In this document: positions 15,994 through 25,023 of the stretch, in pieces
Layout of the letters: every line of letters starts with the position of its first letter
Position numbering within the stretch: the first letter of the stretch is position 1
Assembly (NCBI RefSeq): GCF_945862485.1
Contig: NZ_CAMAYF010000001.1
Span: forward strand, 89,401 to 153,400
Length of the DNA: 64,000 nucleotides
Source: Sphingorhabdus sp. EL138
Lineage (GTDB): Bacteria; Pseudomonadota; Alphaproteobacteria; Sphingomonadales; Sphingomonadaceae
Direction: 5' to 3'
The notes under the pieces: model-generated
What the model saw: only the letters and a program-made list of their open reading frames with translations
Told to the model about the DNA's origin: nothing
Database searches by the model: none
Translations under genes and position numbers: made by a program

Positions 15994-16170
15994 ATGGCAC
16001 GTTTAACACTTGATAAAACCAATAAGAAAGTTCTTGGCGTTTGCGCTGGTCTAGCAAACTGGGCTGGCATAGATGCCATGATCATTCGCTTGATTTTCGC
16101 CGTGGCAACGGTTGTCGGCTTTGGTTCACCGGTTTTGATTTACATATTGTTCGCAATGATACTCGACTAA
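15994..16170 (+). CDS. pspC: PspC domain membrane protein
   Basis: A 58-residue protein made of little more than one PspC domain: LDKTNKKVLGVCAGLANWAG, then IDAMIIRLIFAVATVVGFG, then a second hydrophobic segment ending in YILFAMILD. E. coli PspC has a longer C-terminal part, so this is the minimal single-domain form common in many bacteria. It probably sits in the inner membrane and senses envelope stress or partners a toxin-like peptide. AGGGAG 8 bases before ATG 15994 selects that start over the in-frame TTG at 15973. Confidence 0.82.
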   Translation: MARLTLDKTNKKVLGVCAGLANWAGIDAMIIRLIFAVATVVGFGSPVLIYILFAMILD

Positions 16171-16195
16171 CGCACACAGACTCCGTCAAAGAGGC

Positions 16196-16260
16196 TGCAG
16201 GGCAAAGCAAGTTGATTTGACCCACCAATCACAGGTCGTGTTGCGCGCGAATGCCCTGCA
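16196..16260. repeat. 65-base element closed by a perfect nine-base inverted repeat
   Basis: TGCAGGGCA at 16196-16204 and TGCCCTGCA at 16252-16260 are perfect complements, with 47 bases between. The interior contains a smaller helix (GATT with AATC, near 16214-16230). It fills the convergent gap between pspC and the KASIII-type gene. No T tract follows on the plus side. It might be a structured 3' end, a small RNA or a remnant of a repeat family. Confidence 0.35.
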
Positions 16261-16277
16261 TTACAGAAAGTTAAAGC

Positions 16278-17417
16278 TTAAGAGACTTTCCGCACGAATA
16301 CAGAGCCCGCAGAATAGCCTGCGCCAAAGGAACAGATTAAACCAACATCACCTGCGCTCAGGTCTTCATTATGTTTGTGAAATGCGATGATGGAGCCGGC
16401 GCTTGATGTGTTAGCATAGGTATCAAGCACCGTGGGACTCTCATCCTCACTCGCTTCATGCCCCAAAACCTTTTGTGCAATTAGTCTGTTCATACCCGTA
16501 TTGGCCTGATGCAGCCACATCCGACGTAAATTTGTTCCGGAGAAGCCCAGGCTTTCCGCATGTTCAATGATCATTTGCCCGACCATTGGCACAACCTCTT
16601 TAAACACCTTCCTGCCCTCTTGAACAAATAGCTTGTCATTGCGCGGTCCGCTTTGGTTGACAGGCCCCTGTCCATGCGCACGGTTGAGAAAGCCAAAATT
16701 GTTGCGGATATTGTTCGAGAATTGCGTTTTTAGGCGCGTCCCGAGAATTTCCCAATGTTGCGCGGGCGCTATATCCTTCGCCTCAACCAATATTGCCGTA
16801 GCAACATCACCAAAGATGAAGTGGCTGTCCCGGTCGCGCCAGTTAAGATGTCCTGAGGTTATTTCGGGATTTACGACCAATACCGAGCGCGCATTACCGC
16901 TACGGATATAGTCAGCAGCAGTTTGAATGCCGAACGTAGCTGAAGAGCAGGCAACATTCATGTCGAAGCCAAAGCCGCGTTGCATACCAAGCTCATGCTG
17001 GATCTCTACCGCCATGGCAGGATAAGCACGCTGCATATTCGACGCAGCGCATAAAACGGCATCTACATCTTCGATGTTCCGCCCGGCGCGCGCCAACGCA
17101 TCACGGCATGCCGCGACACCGATTTCGGCCATTAACGAAATTTGGTCATTTGGCCGTTCGGGGTAACGTGGCTCCATGATGTCGGGATCGACGATGGCGC
17201 GCTTATCCATCACGTGCCGGGATTTTATCCCGCTAGCTTTCTCGACAAATTCAACCGAGCTATGCGTAAGTGGCTCTGCATCGGGGTTGGCCGCATTATA
17301 TCGGTCGGCATAGGTATTGAAGCTCGCAACCAGTTCCGCGTTGCTGATGGTATCCGAAGGGGTAAACAATCCGGTGGAAGAAATGACTGGGGTGGCGCCG
17401 TGTGCATGTTGCGACAT
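16278..17417 (-). CDS. Beta-ketoacyl-ACP synthase III family enzyme (long FabH-like form)
   Basis: A 379-residue thiolase-fold condensing enzyme, longer than the usual 320-residue FabH. The active-site cysteine is in MNVACSSATFGIQ near residue 160, the histidine in MWLHQANTGMNR near 305, and the asparagine in YANTSSAGSI near 340; so the Cys-His-Asn triad is complete. An insertion between the halves (RNNFGFLNRAHGQGPVNQSG) is unlike E. coli FabH and probably shapes the acyl pocket. It may start fatty acid synthesis or build a special lipid. Start ATG 17417 is preceded by GGGAA. It is divergent from an acyltransferase gene, with 119 bases between. Confidence 0.82.
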   Translation of the reverse strand: MSQHAHGATPVISSTGLFTPSDTISNAELVASFNTYADRYNAANPDAEPLTHSSVEFVEKASGIKSRHVMDKRAIVDPDIMEPRYPERPNDQISLMAEIGVAACRDALARAGRNIEDVDAVLCAASNMQRAYPAMAVEIQHELGMQRGFGFDMNVACSSATFGIQTAADYIRSGNARSVLVVNPEITSGHLNWRDRDSHFIFGDVATAILVEAKDIAPAQHWEILGTRLKTQFSNNIRNNFGFLNRAHGQGPVNQSGPRNDKLFVQEGRKVFKEVVPMVGQMIIEHAESLGFSGTNLRRMWLHQANTGMNRLIAQKVLGHEASEDESPTVLDTYANTSSAGSIIAFHKHNEDLSAGDVGLICSFGAGYSAGSVFVRKVS

Positions 17418-17536
17418 GTATTTTCCCGCGTTGATTTTTGTTGCGTCCGAATGCCTAGCCTTTGCGTATTTGCGAAACAAGCCGTTTGAAATGCATTGTA
17501 ACGGCGTTATGTGAGCGATGGGGGAGGAATATCTTA

Positions 17537-18142
17537 ATGTCGTTGAATGAACGCCAGCCCAGCTGGCTATCCAGGTTGTTCAGGCGGGCGCTGGTGGGCA
17601 TCTATAAAGGTGCGGGCTGGCATGCACATGGCGTGGTCCCGGAACCTCGCAAATTCGTCCTTATTGCCGCGCCGCACACCAGCAATTGGGACTTTGTCTA
17701 TTTTCTGGGACTGACTGATGACTTAGGAATTAAGCCACATTTCATGGCTAAGACCTCGCTTTTCCGCTGGCCATTTACAAATTTCATGCTCGATATGGGC
17801 GGCGTTCCCGTCGACCGCAGTTCAAACCGCAATTATGTGCAGCAGATGATTGACGAATTTCGTCGCCGCGACGAATTCATGCTGACCATCGCTCCGGAGG
17901 GAACGCGCGGCACGGTGAAGGCTTGGAAAACCGGTTTTTACCATATCGCGATGGGCGCAGGCGTGCCCTTGGTAGTCGGCATGATGGATTATGGTTCCAA
18001 AACGGGCGGGCTTGGTCCAGCGATCTGGCCGACCGGTGATTATAAAGCCGATATGGCGAAGGTTGCAGAAATCTACGCGAAGGTTAAACCAAAATACCTC
18101 GCCAAGGGTATGACAGAGATATTTGCGAGGGACGATGCATGA
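17537..18142 (+). CDS. 1-acyl-sn-glycerol-3-phosphate acyltransferase family protein
   Basis: The 201-residue lysophospholipid acyltransferase has the HX4D motif as PHTSNWD near residue 49, the substrate motif VPVDRSSNRN near 95, and the third motif APEGTRG near 120. No multi-pass membrane region is seen, so it probably associates peripherally with the inner membrane. GGGGGAGG precedes ATG 17537. The last codons overlap the DUF1295 gene by four bases (ATGA), so the pair is translationally coupled. The divergent neighbour is a KASIII-type enzyme, pointing to a lipid-synthesis locus. Confidence 0.85.
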   Translation: MSLNERQPSWLSRLFRRALVGIYKGAGWHAHGVVPEPRKFVLIAAPHTSNWDFVYFLGLTDDLGIKPHFMAKTSLFRWPFTNFMLDMGGVPVDRSSNRNYVQQMIDEFRRRDEFMLTIAPEGTRGTVKAWKTGFYHIAMGAGVPLVVGMMDYGSKTGGLGPAIWPTGDYKADMAKVAEIYAKVKPKYLAKGMTEIFARDDA

Positions 18143-18948
18143 CTGATTTTGGTTCGACGATGCTTATCAATGCGGCGGCGTTGCTCGCGGTGATTCTTGC
18201 CTTATGGGCATATTCCGTGAAAATTCGGGATGTGTCATTTATCGATGCCTTTTGGGCATTCGGCATGGTATTACTGGCCTGGGCGACTTGGGCGCAATCA
18301 AACGCACCGGATGCACGGTCCCACCTGCTGCTGGCGCTGACCAACCTATGGGGATTACGCCTCACCTTTCATCTTTGGACACGCTGGCGCGCGCATGGCG
18401 AAGATCCACGCTACACAAAAATCATGGGTAGCGCGATGGAAAAGAAAGGCTGGAGCTGGAGCAAGACGTCTCTACTTTCGGTGTTTCTCACACAAGCACC
18501 ATTGCTATTCATAACATCCCTACCCGCGCAGCTTGGTATTTGGGCAAGCGAAGGTGGGAACACGGTTTTGGGCCCGTTGGCATTATGCGGCGCAGTGATT
18601 GCGATCATCGGCATATCATTTGAAACCATCGGCGATTCACAGCTTAACGCATTCCGCGCCAATCCGGCTAATAAGGGCAAGGTTCTGGATACCGGCCTAT
18701 GGCGCTATACCCGCCATCCCAATTATTTTGGTGATGCCTGCACATGGTGGGGCATTTGGCTTATAGCCTGCGAAACAGGTCTGGCCGGATGGATCAGTGT
18801 CATTGGCCCGATATTTTTGACATTCACCCTGACGCGCTGGTCAGGCAAGCCATTATTGGAACGTGGTATGAAGAAGACGCGGCCCGAATATGCCGATTAT
18901 GTCGCCCGCACATCGGGCTTCTTTCCTTTACCGCCAAAGCGCAAATAA
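18139..18948 (+). CDS. DUF1295 membrane protein (steroid-reductase/isoprenylcysteine-methyltransferase-like)
   Basis: A 269-residue protein with about six to seven hydrophobic segments. The conserved C-terminal motif is LDTGLWRYTRHPNYFGDACTWWG near residues 195-215, followed by TRPEYADYVARTSGFFP. These define DUF1295, related to steroid 5-alpha reductases and ICMT-like methyltransferases; the tyrosine/arginine/histidine cluster is the usual NADPH or SAM site. The reaction is not known. It is coupled by an ATGA overlap to the acyltransferase, and its TAA stop abuts the rimO stop directly. Confidence 0.83.
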   Translation: MTDFGSTMLINAAALLAVILALWAYSVKIRDVSFIDAFWAFGMVLLAWATWAQSNAPDARSHLLLALTNLWGLRLTFHLWTRWRAHGEDPRYTKIMGSAMEKKGWSWSKTSLLSVFLTQAPLLFITSLPAQLGIWASEGGNTVLGPLALCGAVIAIIGISFETIGDSQLNAFRANPANKGKVLDTGLWRYTRHPNYFGDACTWWGIWLIACETGLAGWISVIGPIFLTFTLTRWSGKPLLERGMKKTRPEYADYVARTSGFFPLPPKRK

Positions 18949-20313
18949 TCAGGCTACCACGCCAAACAGGTCGTGCTCGTCAGCGTCCTCGACATTGACG
19001 AGCACGACATCACCCGACTTCAAAGAGGAGGCGACATCACGCAGATAGACATGGCCGTCGATTTCAGGCGCATCGGCCTGCGACCGTCCGGTCGCACCGA
19101 TGCTGCCATCTTCATCCACGTCGCCGATTTCGTCGATGATAACTGGAATGCTATGCCCCACCTTTGCCGCAAGCTTAGCGGCGCTGATTGCGGCTGTTTT
19201 CGCCATGATACGCTGGAATCGCTCTTCCTTGACCTCTTCGGGCACTGGGTTGGGCAGATCGTTCGCTTGCGCGCCGTCTACCGGTTCAAAGCGGAACGCG
19301 CCAACACGGTCTAGTTGCGCTTCCTCGAGCCAATTGAGCAGATATTCAAAATCAGATTCGGTTTCACCGGGAAAGCCGACAACAAAACTTGAACGGATCG
19401 CGATGTCCGGCGCGATGCTGCGCCACTTGCGAATACGCTCAAGCACCTTGGCGTCATTGGCTGGCCGCTTCATGGCCTTCAGGACATCCGGCGCAGCATG
19501 CTGGAACGGAATGTCGAGATAGGGAGTCAAATATCCCTCCGCCATTAACGGTATGACATCATCCACATGTGGGTAAGGGTAAACATAATGCAGCCGGACC
19601 CATGGCGCAATGCCGTCACTGGTACGCAATAAACCGAGTTCGCGCGCAAGGTCAGTCATATGCGCCCGCACCTGACGCCCCTGCCATTCGCGTGGTTCAT
19701 GCCGTGTATCGACGCCGTAAGCGGATGTGTCTTGCGAGATAACGAGCAGCTCTTTGGTACCTGCAGAAACTAGCTTCTCCGCCTCACGCAGCACCGCGTC
19801 TATCCGGCGACTGGCAAGCTTTCCGCGCAGGGAGGGAATAATACAGAACGCGCAACTGTGGTTGCAGCCTTCTGAAATTTTCAAATAGCTGTAATGGCGC
19901 GGCGTGAGCTTCAATCCGCCTTCAGGCACCAGATCTACGAATGCACCGCGTGTCGGCGGGGCAGCTTCATGGACCGCTGATACGACAGCCTCATATTGAT
20001 GCGCACCGGTAATTGCCAACACATCGGGAAAGCGCGCGCGAATAACATCGGCCTCATTACCCATGCAGCCCGTCACAATGACACGGCCATTTTCCGCTAT
20101 AGCCTCGCCAATGGCTTCTAAGCTCTCTTCCTTTGCGGAATCGAGGAACCCGCACGTATTTACGAGCACGACATCGGCACCCGCATAATCGGGCGACAGG
20201 CCATAGCCGTCTGCACGCAGTTTGGTGAGAATTCGTTCGCTATCGACCAGCGCCTTGGGACAGCCAAGCGATACCATGCCGACTTTCGGCGCTGCTTTAA
20301 TTACTGTTGCCAT
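18949..20313 (-). CDS. rimO: Ribosomal protein S12 methylthiotransferase RimO
   Basis: The 454-residue radical SAM enzyme. The N-terminal MTTase domain has [13 protein letters not shown] near 15 with further cysteines in [16 protein letters not shown] and [10 protein letters not shown], which bind the auxiliary cluster. The SAM cluster motif is CNHSCAFC near 150. A C-terminal TRAM domain follows, and the length and KALVDSER signature point to RimO rather than MiaB. It methylthiolates an aspartate of S12. ATG 20313 lacks a clear ribosome site; ATG 20328 is possible. The frame continues far upstream, but that part overlaps the DUF1761 gene. Confidence 0.93.
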   Translation of the reverse strand: MATVIKAAPKVGMVSLGCPKALVDSERILTKLRADGYGLSPDYAGADVVLVNTCGFLDSAKEESLEAIGEAIAENGRVIVTGCMGNEADVIRARFPDVLAITGAHQYEAVVSAVHEAAPPTRGAFVDLVPEGGLKLTPRHYSYLKISEGCNHSCAFCIIPSLRGKLASRRIDAVLREAEKLVSAGTKELLVISQDTSAYGVDTRHEPREWQGRQVRAHMTDLARELGLLRTSDGIAPWVRLHYVYPYPHVDDVIPLMAEGYLTPYLDIPFQHAAPDVLKAMKRPANDAKVLERIRKWRSIAPDIAIRSSFVVGFPGETESDFEYLLNWLEEAQLDRVGAFRFEPVDGAQANDLPNPVPEEVKEERFQRIMAKTAAISAAKLAAKVGHSIPVIIDEIGDVDEDGSIGATGRSQADAPEIDGHVYLRDVASSLKSGDVVLVNVEDADEHDLFGVVA

Positions 20314-20403
20314 GATGATGGGCCGCATAGCGGGTTTCGGTGCTCTTGTCACGACTAGTGAACAAGCGCATGATAAATCGGCGGAATGACGAAAGGGATA
20401 TTG

Positions 20404-20805
20404 ATGGCAAACGCAAATCTGTTGGCGATACTGGTGGCCGCCGCGACGGGATTTCTGATTGGTGGCCTCTGGTACGGGCCATTTTTCGGGAAAGCATGGA
20501 TGGCAGAGCATGGATTTACGGAAGAACAATTGCGTGGCAGCAACATGATTAAAATCTACGGCCTAACCTTTGCTTTTTCTGTACTTTCCGCCGTTTTTCT
20601 TGGTCATTTACTGGCATTTTTTGATACCAATACGCGTTCGACGTTGATGATATCTGTTGGTATTTCGCTTGGCTATATCATCCCCGCCATTGTTACAAAT
20701 TACCTGTTCTCGCGCAAGTCAGGCAAGTTATTCGCCATCGATGCCGGATATTGGATCGTGTTCTACGCGGCTATGGGCTTGGTCTTCCTAATCCTTGAGC
20801 ATTAG
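20404..20805 (+). CDS. DUF1761 family membrane protein
   Basis: A 133-residue protein with four predicted membrane helices. The first carries the family motif [18 protein letters not shown] near residues 16-33, the others are near 50-72, 80-100 and 112-131. DUF1761 proteins are small inner-membrane proteins of unknown role. ATG 20404 is chosen because AAAGGG sits 6 bases before it; an ATG at 20386 is in frame but without a site. It is divergent from rimO and converges on surE. Confidence 0.8.
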   Translation: MANANLLAILVAAATGFLIGGLWYGPFFGKAWMAEHGFTEEQLRGSNMIKIYGLTFAFSVLSAVFLGHLLAFFDTNTRSTLMISVGISLGYIIPAIVTNYLFSRKSGKLFAIDAGYWIVFYAAMGLVFLILEH

Positions 20806-20828
20806 GGTCATGAGCCCAGAGCGCGGCT

Positions 20829-21596
20829 TCAAATGCTATATCTGTGCCTCAATGCCGCTAACGATTCATGGTGTGTCAGATCAAGTTGGAGAGGCGTGAC
20901 GGCAATATAACCGTCTTCTATGACTTCAAGGTCGGTATCATGGCCCGGCGTATGCAGCGTGCCATGCAAACCAAACCAATAATAATCATATCCGCGTGGG
21001 TCTGTACCTTTGACAATTGAACCACGGCTGTAATCATGAAAGCCCTGACGGGCGACTTTAATCCCCTTCACGTCTTCCGGCAGCAGCGGCGGAAAGTTGA
21101 TGTTTGTCAATGTACGCGGGGTATCTGGCATATCGAGCAGCGGGCGAAGGACACGCTCGCCCCATGCTTCGGCGGCCGAAAAGGGCACAGCGTCGGCCAT
21201 GCCTTCCTTGCTGTAAACCTGGCTCAGTGCGATGGACCGAATGCCTGCCAACGCCCCTTCCATCGCGGCAGACACCGTGCCGGAATAAGTGATGTCATCA
21301 CCCAAATTGGCACCACGGTTCACGCCCGATAGGATAAGATCTGGCGTCGCATCTTTCATAATGACCCCGAGCCCCAGCATGACAGAATCGGTTGGTGTTC
21401 CAGCGACCGAATAATGCTTATCCCCATGCTGGCGAATGCGTACGGGCTTCGTCAGGGTAAGCGAATGGCCGGCGCCAGAGTTTTCCTCCGCAGGCGCCAC
21501 AATCCAGATATCATCACTGATCGTGCGGGCAATCGCCTCAAGCACCTTAAGGCCTGGTGCATTCACGCCATCATCATTGGTCAATAATATACGCAT
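20829..21596 (-). CDS. surE: 5'/3'-nucleotidase SurE
   Basis: The 255-residue stationary-phase survival phosphatase. The metal-binding motif TNDDGVNAPG lies at residues 6-15, followed by APAEENSGAGHSLT, the phosphate motif SGVNRGANLGDDITYSGTV near 90, and the C-terminal TDLEVIEDGYIAVTPLQLD. It dephosphorylates nucleoside monophosphates and possibly polyphosphate in a Mg/Mn-dependent way. Its start codon shares one base with the serS stop (TGATG), so translation is coupled to serS. The usual partner pcm is not adjacent here. Confidence 0.95.
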   Translation of the reverse strand: MRILLTNDDGVNAPGLKVLEAIARTISDDIWIVAPAEENSGAGHSLTLTKPVRIRQHGDKHYSVAGTPTDSVMLGLGVIMKDATPDLILSGVNRGANLGDDITYSGTVSAAMEGALAGIRSIALSQVYSKEGMADAVPFSAAEAWGERVLRPLLDMPDTPRTLTNINFPPLLPEDVKGIKVARQGFHDYSRGSIVKGTDPRGYDYYWFGLHGTLHTPGHDTDLEVIEDGYIAVTPLQLDLTHHESLAALRHRYSI

Positions 21597-22876
21597 CAGG
21601 CGGTTGGCTCCAACTTCATAAGGCCGCCCATATAGGGCAGCAAGGCCGCAGGAATATTGACACTGCCGTCGGCCTGCTGATGATTTTCAAGCACAGCAAC
21701 GAGCGTACGGCCAACCGCAAGGCCAGAACCATTCAGCGTATGAACGAAGACATTGCCTTTGCCTTCCGTTGGACGGTAGCGGGTATTCATCCGCCGTGCC
21801 TGCCAGTCACCGCAGTTCGAGCAGCTTGAGATTTCGCGGTATAGTGCTTGGCCCGGTAACCAGACCTCGAGATCATAGGTCCGCCGCGCGCTTGCACCCA
21901 TATCACCCGTACACAGCAGCATCTTCCGATATGGCAATTCAAGCGCTTGCAAAATGCCTTCGGCGCTCTCCACCATGCGTTCATGCTCTGCCACACTGTC
22001 TTCGGGCTGGACGATGGAGACCAGTTCCACCTTTTCAAACTGGTGCTGACGGATAAGGCCCTTGGTATCGCGGCCCGCAGCCCCTGCCTCGGAACGGAAG
22101 CATGGGGTCAGCGCCGTCAGCCGGATCGGCAATGCGCTTTCGTCCAAAATTTGCTCCCGCACACTGTTGGTCAGCGACACTTCAGCGGTTGGAATAAGCC
22201 ATCGACCATCGGTTGTCTGGAAATTGTCTTCGGCAAATTTGGGCAACTGCCCCGTTCCGAACAAAGATTCCTGCCGCACAAGATAAGGCGTAGCGCACTC
22301 TGTATAGCCGCGCTGCGCCGTCTGATGATCGAGCATGAATTGCCCAAGCGCGCGATTCAAGCGCGCCATTTGTCCCCGCATGAAGGTGAACCGCGCACCG
22401 GAAATGGCAACACCGGTTTCAAAATCAAGGCCAAGAGATGGACCAATATCGGCATGGTCGCGGGGTTCAAAATCAAAATTGCGTGGTTCGCCCCAGCGCG
22501 CAATTTCGACATTCTCGGTCTCATCTGCGCCGTCCGGGGTGTCAGCAGCGGGCAAGTTCGGCAATCCGGCAAGAAAGGCATCGAGTTCCATACCCGCCGC
22601 CCGTTCGCGCTCCTCCAACTGCGGCAATGTGTCTTTCAACTGCGCGACTTCGGCCTTCAAAGCTTCAGCCGTTGCGGTATCGCCCTTGCCCATGGCCGCC
22701 CCTATGGCTTTGGACGCATCGTTGCGGCGGGCCTGCGCATTCTGCATTTCGGTCAAAATTGCACGCCGGTTTTCGTCCAGAACGAGAATGGATGCAGCAA
22801 CGGGTGCAGCGCCCCGGCGCATAAGAGCTGCGTCAAAGTCTACTGGATTTTCGCGGATGTATTTTAGGTCATGCAT
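21596..22876 (-). CDS. serS: Seryl-tRNA synthetase
   Basis: The 426-residue class II synthetase. The N-terminal long coiled-coil arm that grips the tRNA extra arm covers about residues 25-110 ([20 protein letters not shown] and onward). Motif 2 is [15 protein letters not shown] near 265, and motif 3 is [19 protein letters not shown] near 385, preceded by [15 protein letters not shown]. All expected active-site elements are present. It charges tRNA-Ser and tRNA-Sec. It heads a serS-surE operon; the gap to dksA on the other strand is 279 bases. No T-box-like leader is visible. Confidence 0.97.
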   Translation of the reverse strand: MHDLKYIRENPVDFDAALMRRGAAPVAASILVLDENRRAILTEMQNAQARRNDASKAIGAAMGKGDTATAEALKAEVAQLKDTLPQLEERERAAGMELDAFLAGLPNLPAADTPDGADETENVEIARWGEPRNFDFEPRDHADIGPSLGLDFETGVAISGARFTFMRGQMARLNRALGQFMLDHQTAQRGYTECATPYLVRQESLFGTGQLPKFAEDNFQTTDGRWLIPTAEVSLTNSVREQILDESALPIRLTALTPCFRSEAGAAGRDTKGLIRQHQFEKVELVSIVQPEDSVAEHERMVESAEGILQALELPYRKMLLCTGDMGASARRTYDLEVWLPGQALYREISSCSNCGDWQARRMNTRYRPTEGKGNVFVHTLNGSGLAVGRTLVAVLENHQQADGSVNIPAALLPYMGGLMKLEPTA

Positions 22877-23155
22877 GGCTTTAGGCTATGCCGCGCGTGT
22901 CTCGGTTTCGCAACGAAAAAGGGGGTTGATCAGATGCACAAACATGTTTGGCGCCTAAACATTTACGGCCTGCAGCACCCTTTGCAGACCTTTCCCTTTC
23001 CATACGCCCCGATTTCCAAAATTATTGTCCAATTGATGACAAGCCTTGCCATTTGGCGCTTGTGCCCCATTGGGCCCGAAGCTATAGCGCCGCGAAGAGT
23101 GGATTGGACGCAGATTCCTTCGTACTGGAGGGCTGTCCCAGGGTGGAGAATTTGG

Positions 23156-23620
23156 ATGGGCGTGAACGCCAAGCCTCAAGACACGATCAGTGAAACAAGC
23201 GTCTCTGACTTTGGCATCGATGATACATATGTGCCTAGCGACGACGAGCCGTTCATGAATGAGCGGCAACTGAGATTCTTTGAAAAGCAACTTGTTGACT
23301 GGAAGAATAGCATCCTGGCGGAGGCACAAGGGACGTTGAACCAGCTTCAAGATGGTCCCATGCGTGAGCCTGATCTTAACGACCGCGCTTCGAGCGAAAC
23401 CGATTGGGGCATAGAACTTCGTACCCGCGACCGCCAACGTAAACTTATCACCAAGATTGAGTCTGCTTTGCGCCGCATCACGGAGGGTGAATATGGTTAC
23501 TGCCAAGTGACCGGGGAACCTATCTCGCTCGCGCGCCTGCTCGCACGGCCCATCGCGACCATGACGTTGGAGGCACAAGAACGCCATGAACGTCAGGAAC
23601 GCGTCTCACGCGACGACTGA
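23156..23620 (+). CDS. dksA: RNA polymerase-binding transcription factor DksA
   Basis: A 154-residue protein. After an acidic lead (VPSDDEPFMNERQLRFFEKQL) comes the coiled coil with the aspartates that enter the polymerase secondary channel (DLNDRASSETDWGIELRTRDR), then a zinc-finger-like region, YGYCQVTGEPISLARLLARP. Only one cysteine remains there, so the four-cysteine site is not conserved; such low-cysteine DksA forms are known in other bacteria. GGAG 7 bases before ATG 23156 sets the start. The frame is open for 95 more codons upstream, but nothing there looks like DksA. It mediates ppGpp responses. Confidence 0.9.
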   Translation: MGVNAKPQDTISETSVSDFGIDDTYVPSDDEPFMNERQLRFFEKQLVDWKNSILAEAQGTLNQLQDGPMREPDLNDRASSETDWGIELRTRDRQRKLITKIESALRRITEGEYGYCQVTGEPISLARLLARPIATMTLEAQERHERQERVSRDD

Positions 23621-23672
23621 CCCTTAGGCTAACAAACATGCGGGCAATCCCCGCAGAACGCGCCGAGCGTAA

Positions 23673-24380
23673 TCAGTCGTCGAGGCAGTAAATGTCGACA
23701 GGCACAACAATTTTGTCGAGCACGCGGCCAACAGGATAGGCTGATTTTCCGCCCTGCTCGATAGCTGTTTCCAGCACTTCACGTTTCTTTGCGCCGCTAA
23801 TTACCAAAATCGCAGTCCGCGCAGCACCGATGGCGGCACCCGTTAATGTCACCCTATTGACGGGCGCTTCGGGTGGTAAAGGATCGGGCGCAACGCCCAC
23901 GGCCCGCACATCTTTGCCGCTGTCCATTGCCGAATCAAGATCAGGGCCGGGGAAGATCGATGCCGTATGGCCATCTGCTCCCATGCCGAGCCAAACCAGA
24001 TCTGGCGGCCAATGCAAATCAGCCAACCGTGCATTCGCCGCGCTGCCCGCCAGTTTATGGTCGGCGGCATCACTTGCGATTGGCAACACCCGCGCACCCT
24101 TTGGAATGAAGATTTTGGCAATCATCGCCACATTGGACAAGGGATTGTCCACAGGTACCAATCGGTCATCGGTTGGGATAATCGTAACATTTTTCCAACG
24201 AATATTGGCTTGAGCAAGCTTTTCCAAAATCGGTTTAGGCGTTGAGCCGCCGGGGAATGCTACCAGCGCCTGACCACGAGCGTCCAACGCGCTTTCGATG
24301 ATGAAGCTGACGTCGCCGACCACTGCATCGATCAAATCTTCCGCAGCGTCAAAATCCCACCATTCGATTTCTTCGGCCAT
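23673..24380 (-). CDS. pgl: 6-phosphogluconolactonase
   Basis: The 235-residue enzyme hydrolyses 6-phosphogluconolactone to 6-phosphogluconate. Family motifs: VAFPGGSTPKPILEKLA near residue 36, TIIPTDDRLVP near 63, and PDLVWLGMGADGHTASIFPG near 115. ATG 24380 has AAGG just upstream; the longer frame overlaps eda and is rejected. It is the last gene of the Entner-Doudoroff operon, 16 bases after eda. Many sphingomonads are remembered as placing pgl directly after zwf, so its terminal position may be a local variation. Confidence 0.93.
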   Translation of the reverse strand: MAEEIEWWDFDAAEDLIDAVVGDVSFIIESALDARGQALVAFPGGSTPKPILEKLAQANIRWKNVTIIPTDDRLVPVDNPLSNVAMIAKIFIPKGARVLPIASDAADHKLAGSAANARLADLHWPPDLVWLGMGADGHTASIFPGPDLDSAMDSGKDVRAVGVAPDPLPPEAPVNRVTLTGAAIGAARTAILVISGAKKREVLETAIEQGGKSAYPVGRVLDKIVVPVDIYCLDD

Positions 24381-24396
24381 ATACCTTGCGTCTCCG

Positions 24397-25011
24397 TTAG
24401 TTCCGTAATGCCGATGCGGCACGCGCTGCCGATTCAATCGCGGCAACATCGGGAACGCCTTTACCAACAAGCCAGCTACCGCCAACACATAAAATTTCCG
24501 GAACAGCCAACCAATCTGCCGCTGTGTCCTGTTTTATGCCACCCGTAGGGCAAAATTTGCACTGAGCGAATGGTCCAATAAGCGACTTGAGTGCCGGAAG
24601 GCCGCCATTGGCCTCGGCTGGAAAGAATTTGAAATGCGTAAGGCCGAGATCAAGCCCGCGCATGATGTCACCAGCGCTCGCGATACCGGGCAAGAATGGT
24701 ATGCCTTTGGCGACGGCTGCTTTACCCAAATTGTCGGTCAGGCCCGGTGAGACAATGAAATCAGCGCCAGCAGCGATCGCGCTGTCCAGACCCGGCAGGT
24801 CGACGACAGTACCAGCGCCAACAATCGCACCGGGAACTTTCTTCATCTCGGCAATCGCATCCAACGCCGCAGCGGTGCGTAAGGTTACCTCAAGCACGGG
24901 AAGCCCTCCCGCAACGAGCGCCTCCGCTATACCACGCGCGTGTGCGACATCTTCGATAACCAGCACCGGAATGACGGGCGCAGTGCGCATGATTTTTTCG
25001 ATGGGTGTCAT
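24397..25011 (-). CDS. eda: 2-dehydro-3-deoxy-phosphogluconate (KDPG) aldolase
   Basis: A 204-residue class I aldolase that splits KDPG to pyruvate and glyceraldehyde 3-phosphate. The catalytic glutamate is in VLEVTLRT near residue 40, and the Schiff-base lysine in THFKFFPAEANGG near 130. GIPFLPGIAS and FCPTGGI complete the phosphate site. Start ATG 25011 lies 12 bases after the glk stop. It completes the Entner-Doudoroff pathway with edd. Confidence 0.95.
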   Translation of the reverse strand: MTPIEKIMRTAPVIPVLVIEDVAHARGIAEALVAGGLPVLEVTLRTAAALDAIAEMKKVPGAIVGAGTVVDLPGLDSAIAAGADFIVSPGLTDNLGKAAVAKGIPFLPGIASAGDIMRGLDLGLTHFKFFPAEANGGLPALKSLIGPFAQCKFCPTGGIKQDTAADWLAVPEILCVGGSWLVGKGVPDVAAIESAARAASALRN

Positions 25012-25023
25012 ATGACGATATCC

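Noticed and set aside
20314-20529. 72-residue N-terminal extension of RimO
   Set aside because: Antisense to the DUF1761 gene and not like the MTTase start.
21947-22867. A 306-codon frame antisense to serS
   Set aside because: serS is a clear synthetase on the other strand; long antisense frames are expected from codon bias.
23639-23655. Hairpin TGCGGG/CCCGCA after dksA as terminator
   Set aside because: Six-pair stem without a following T run on either strand.
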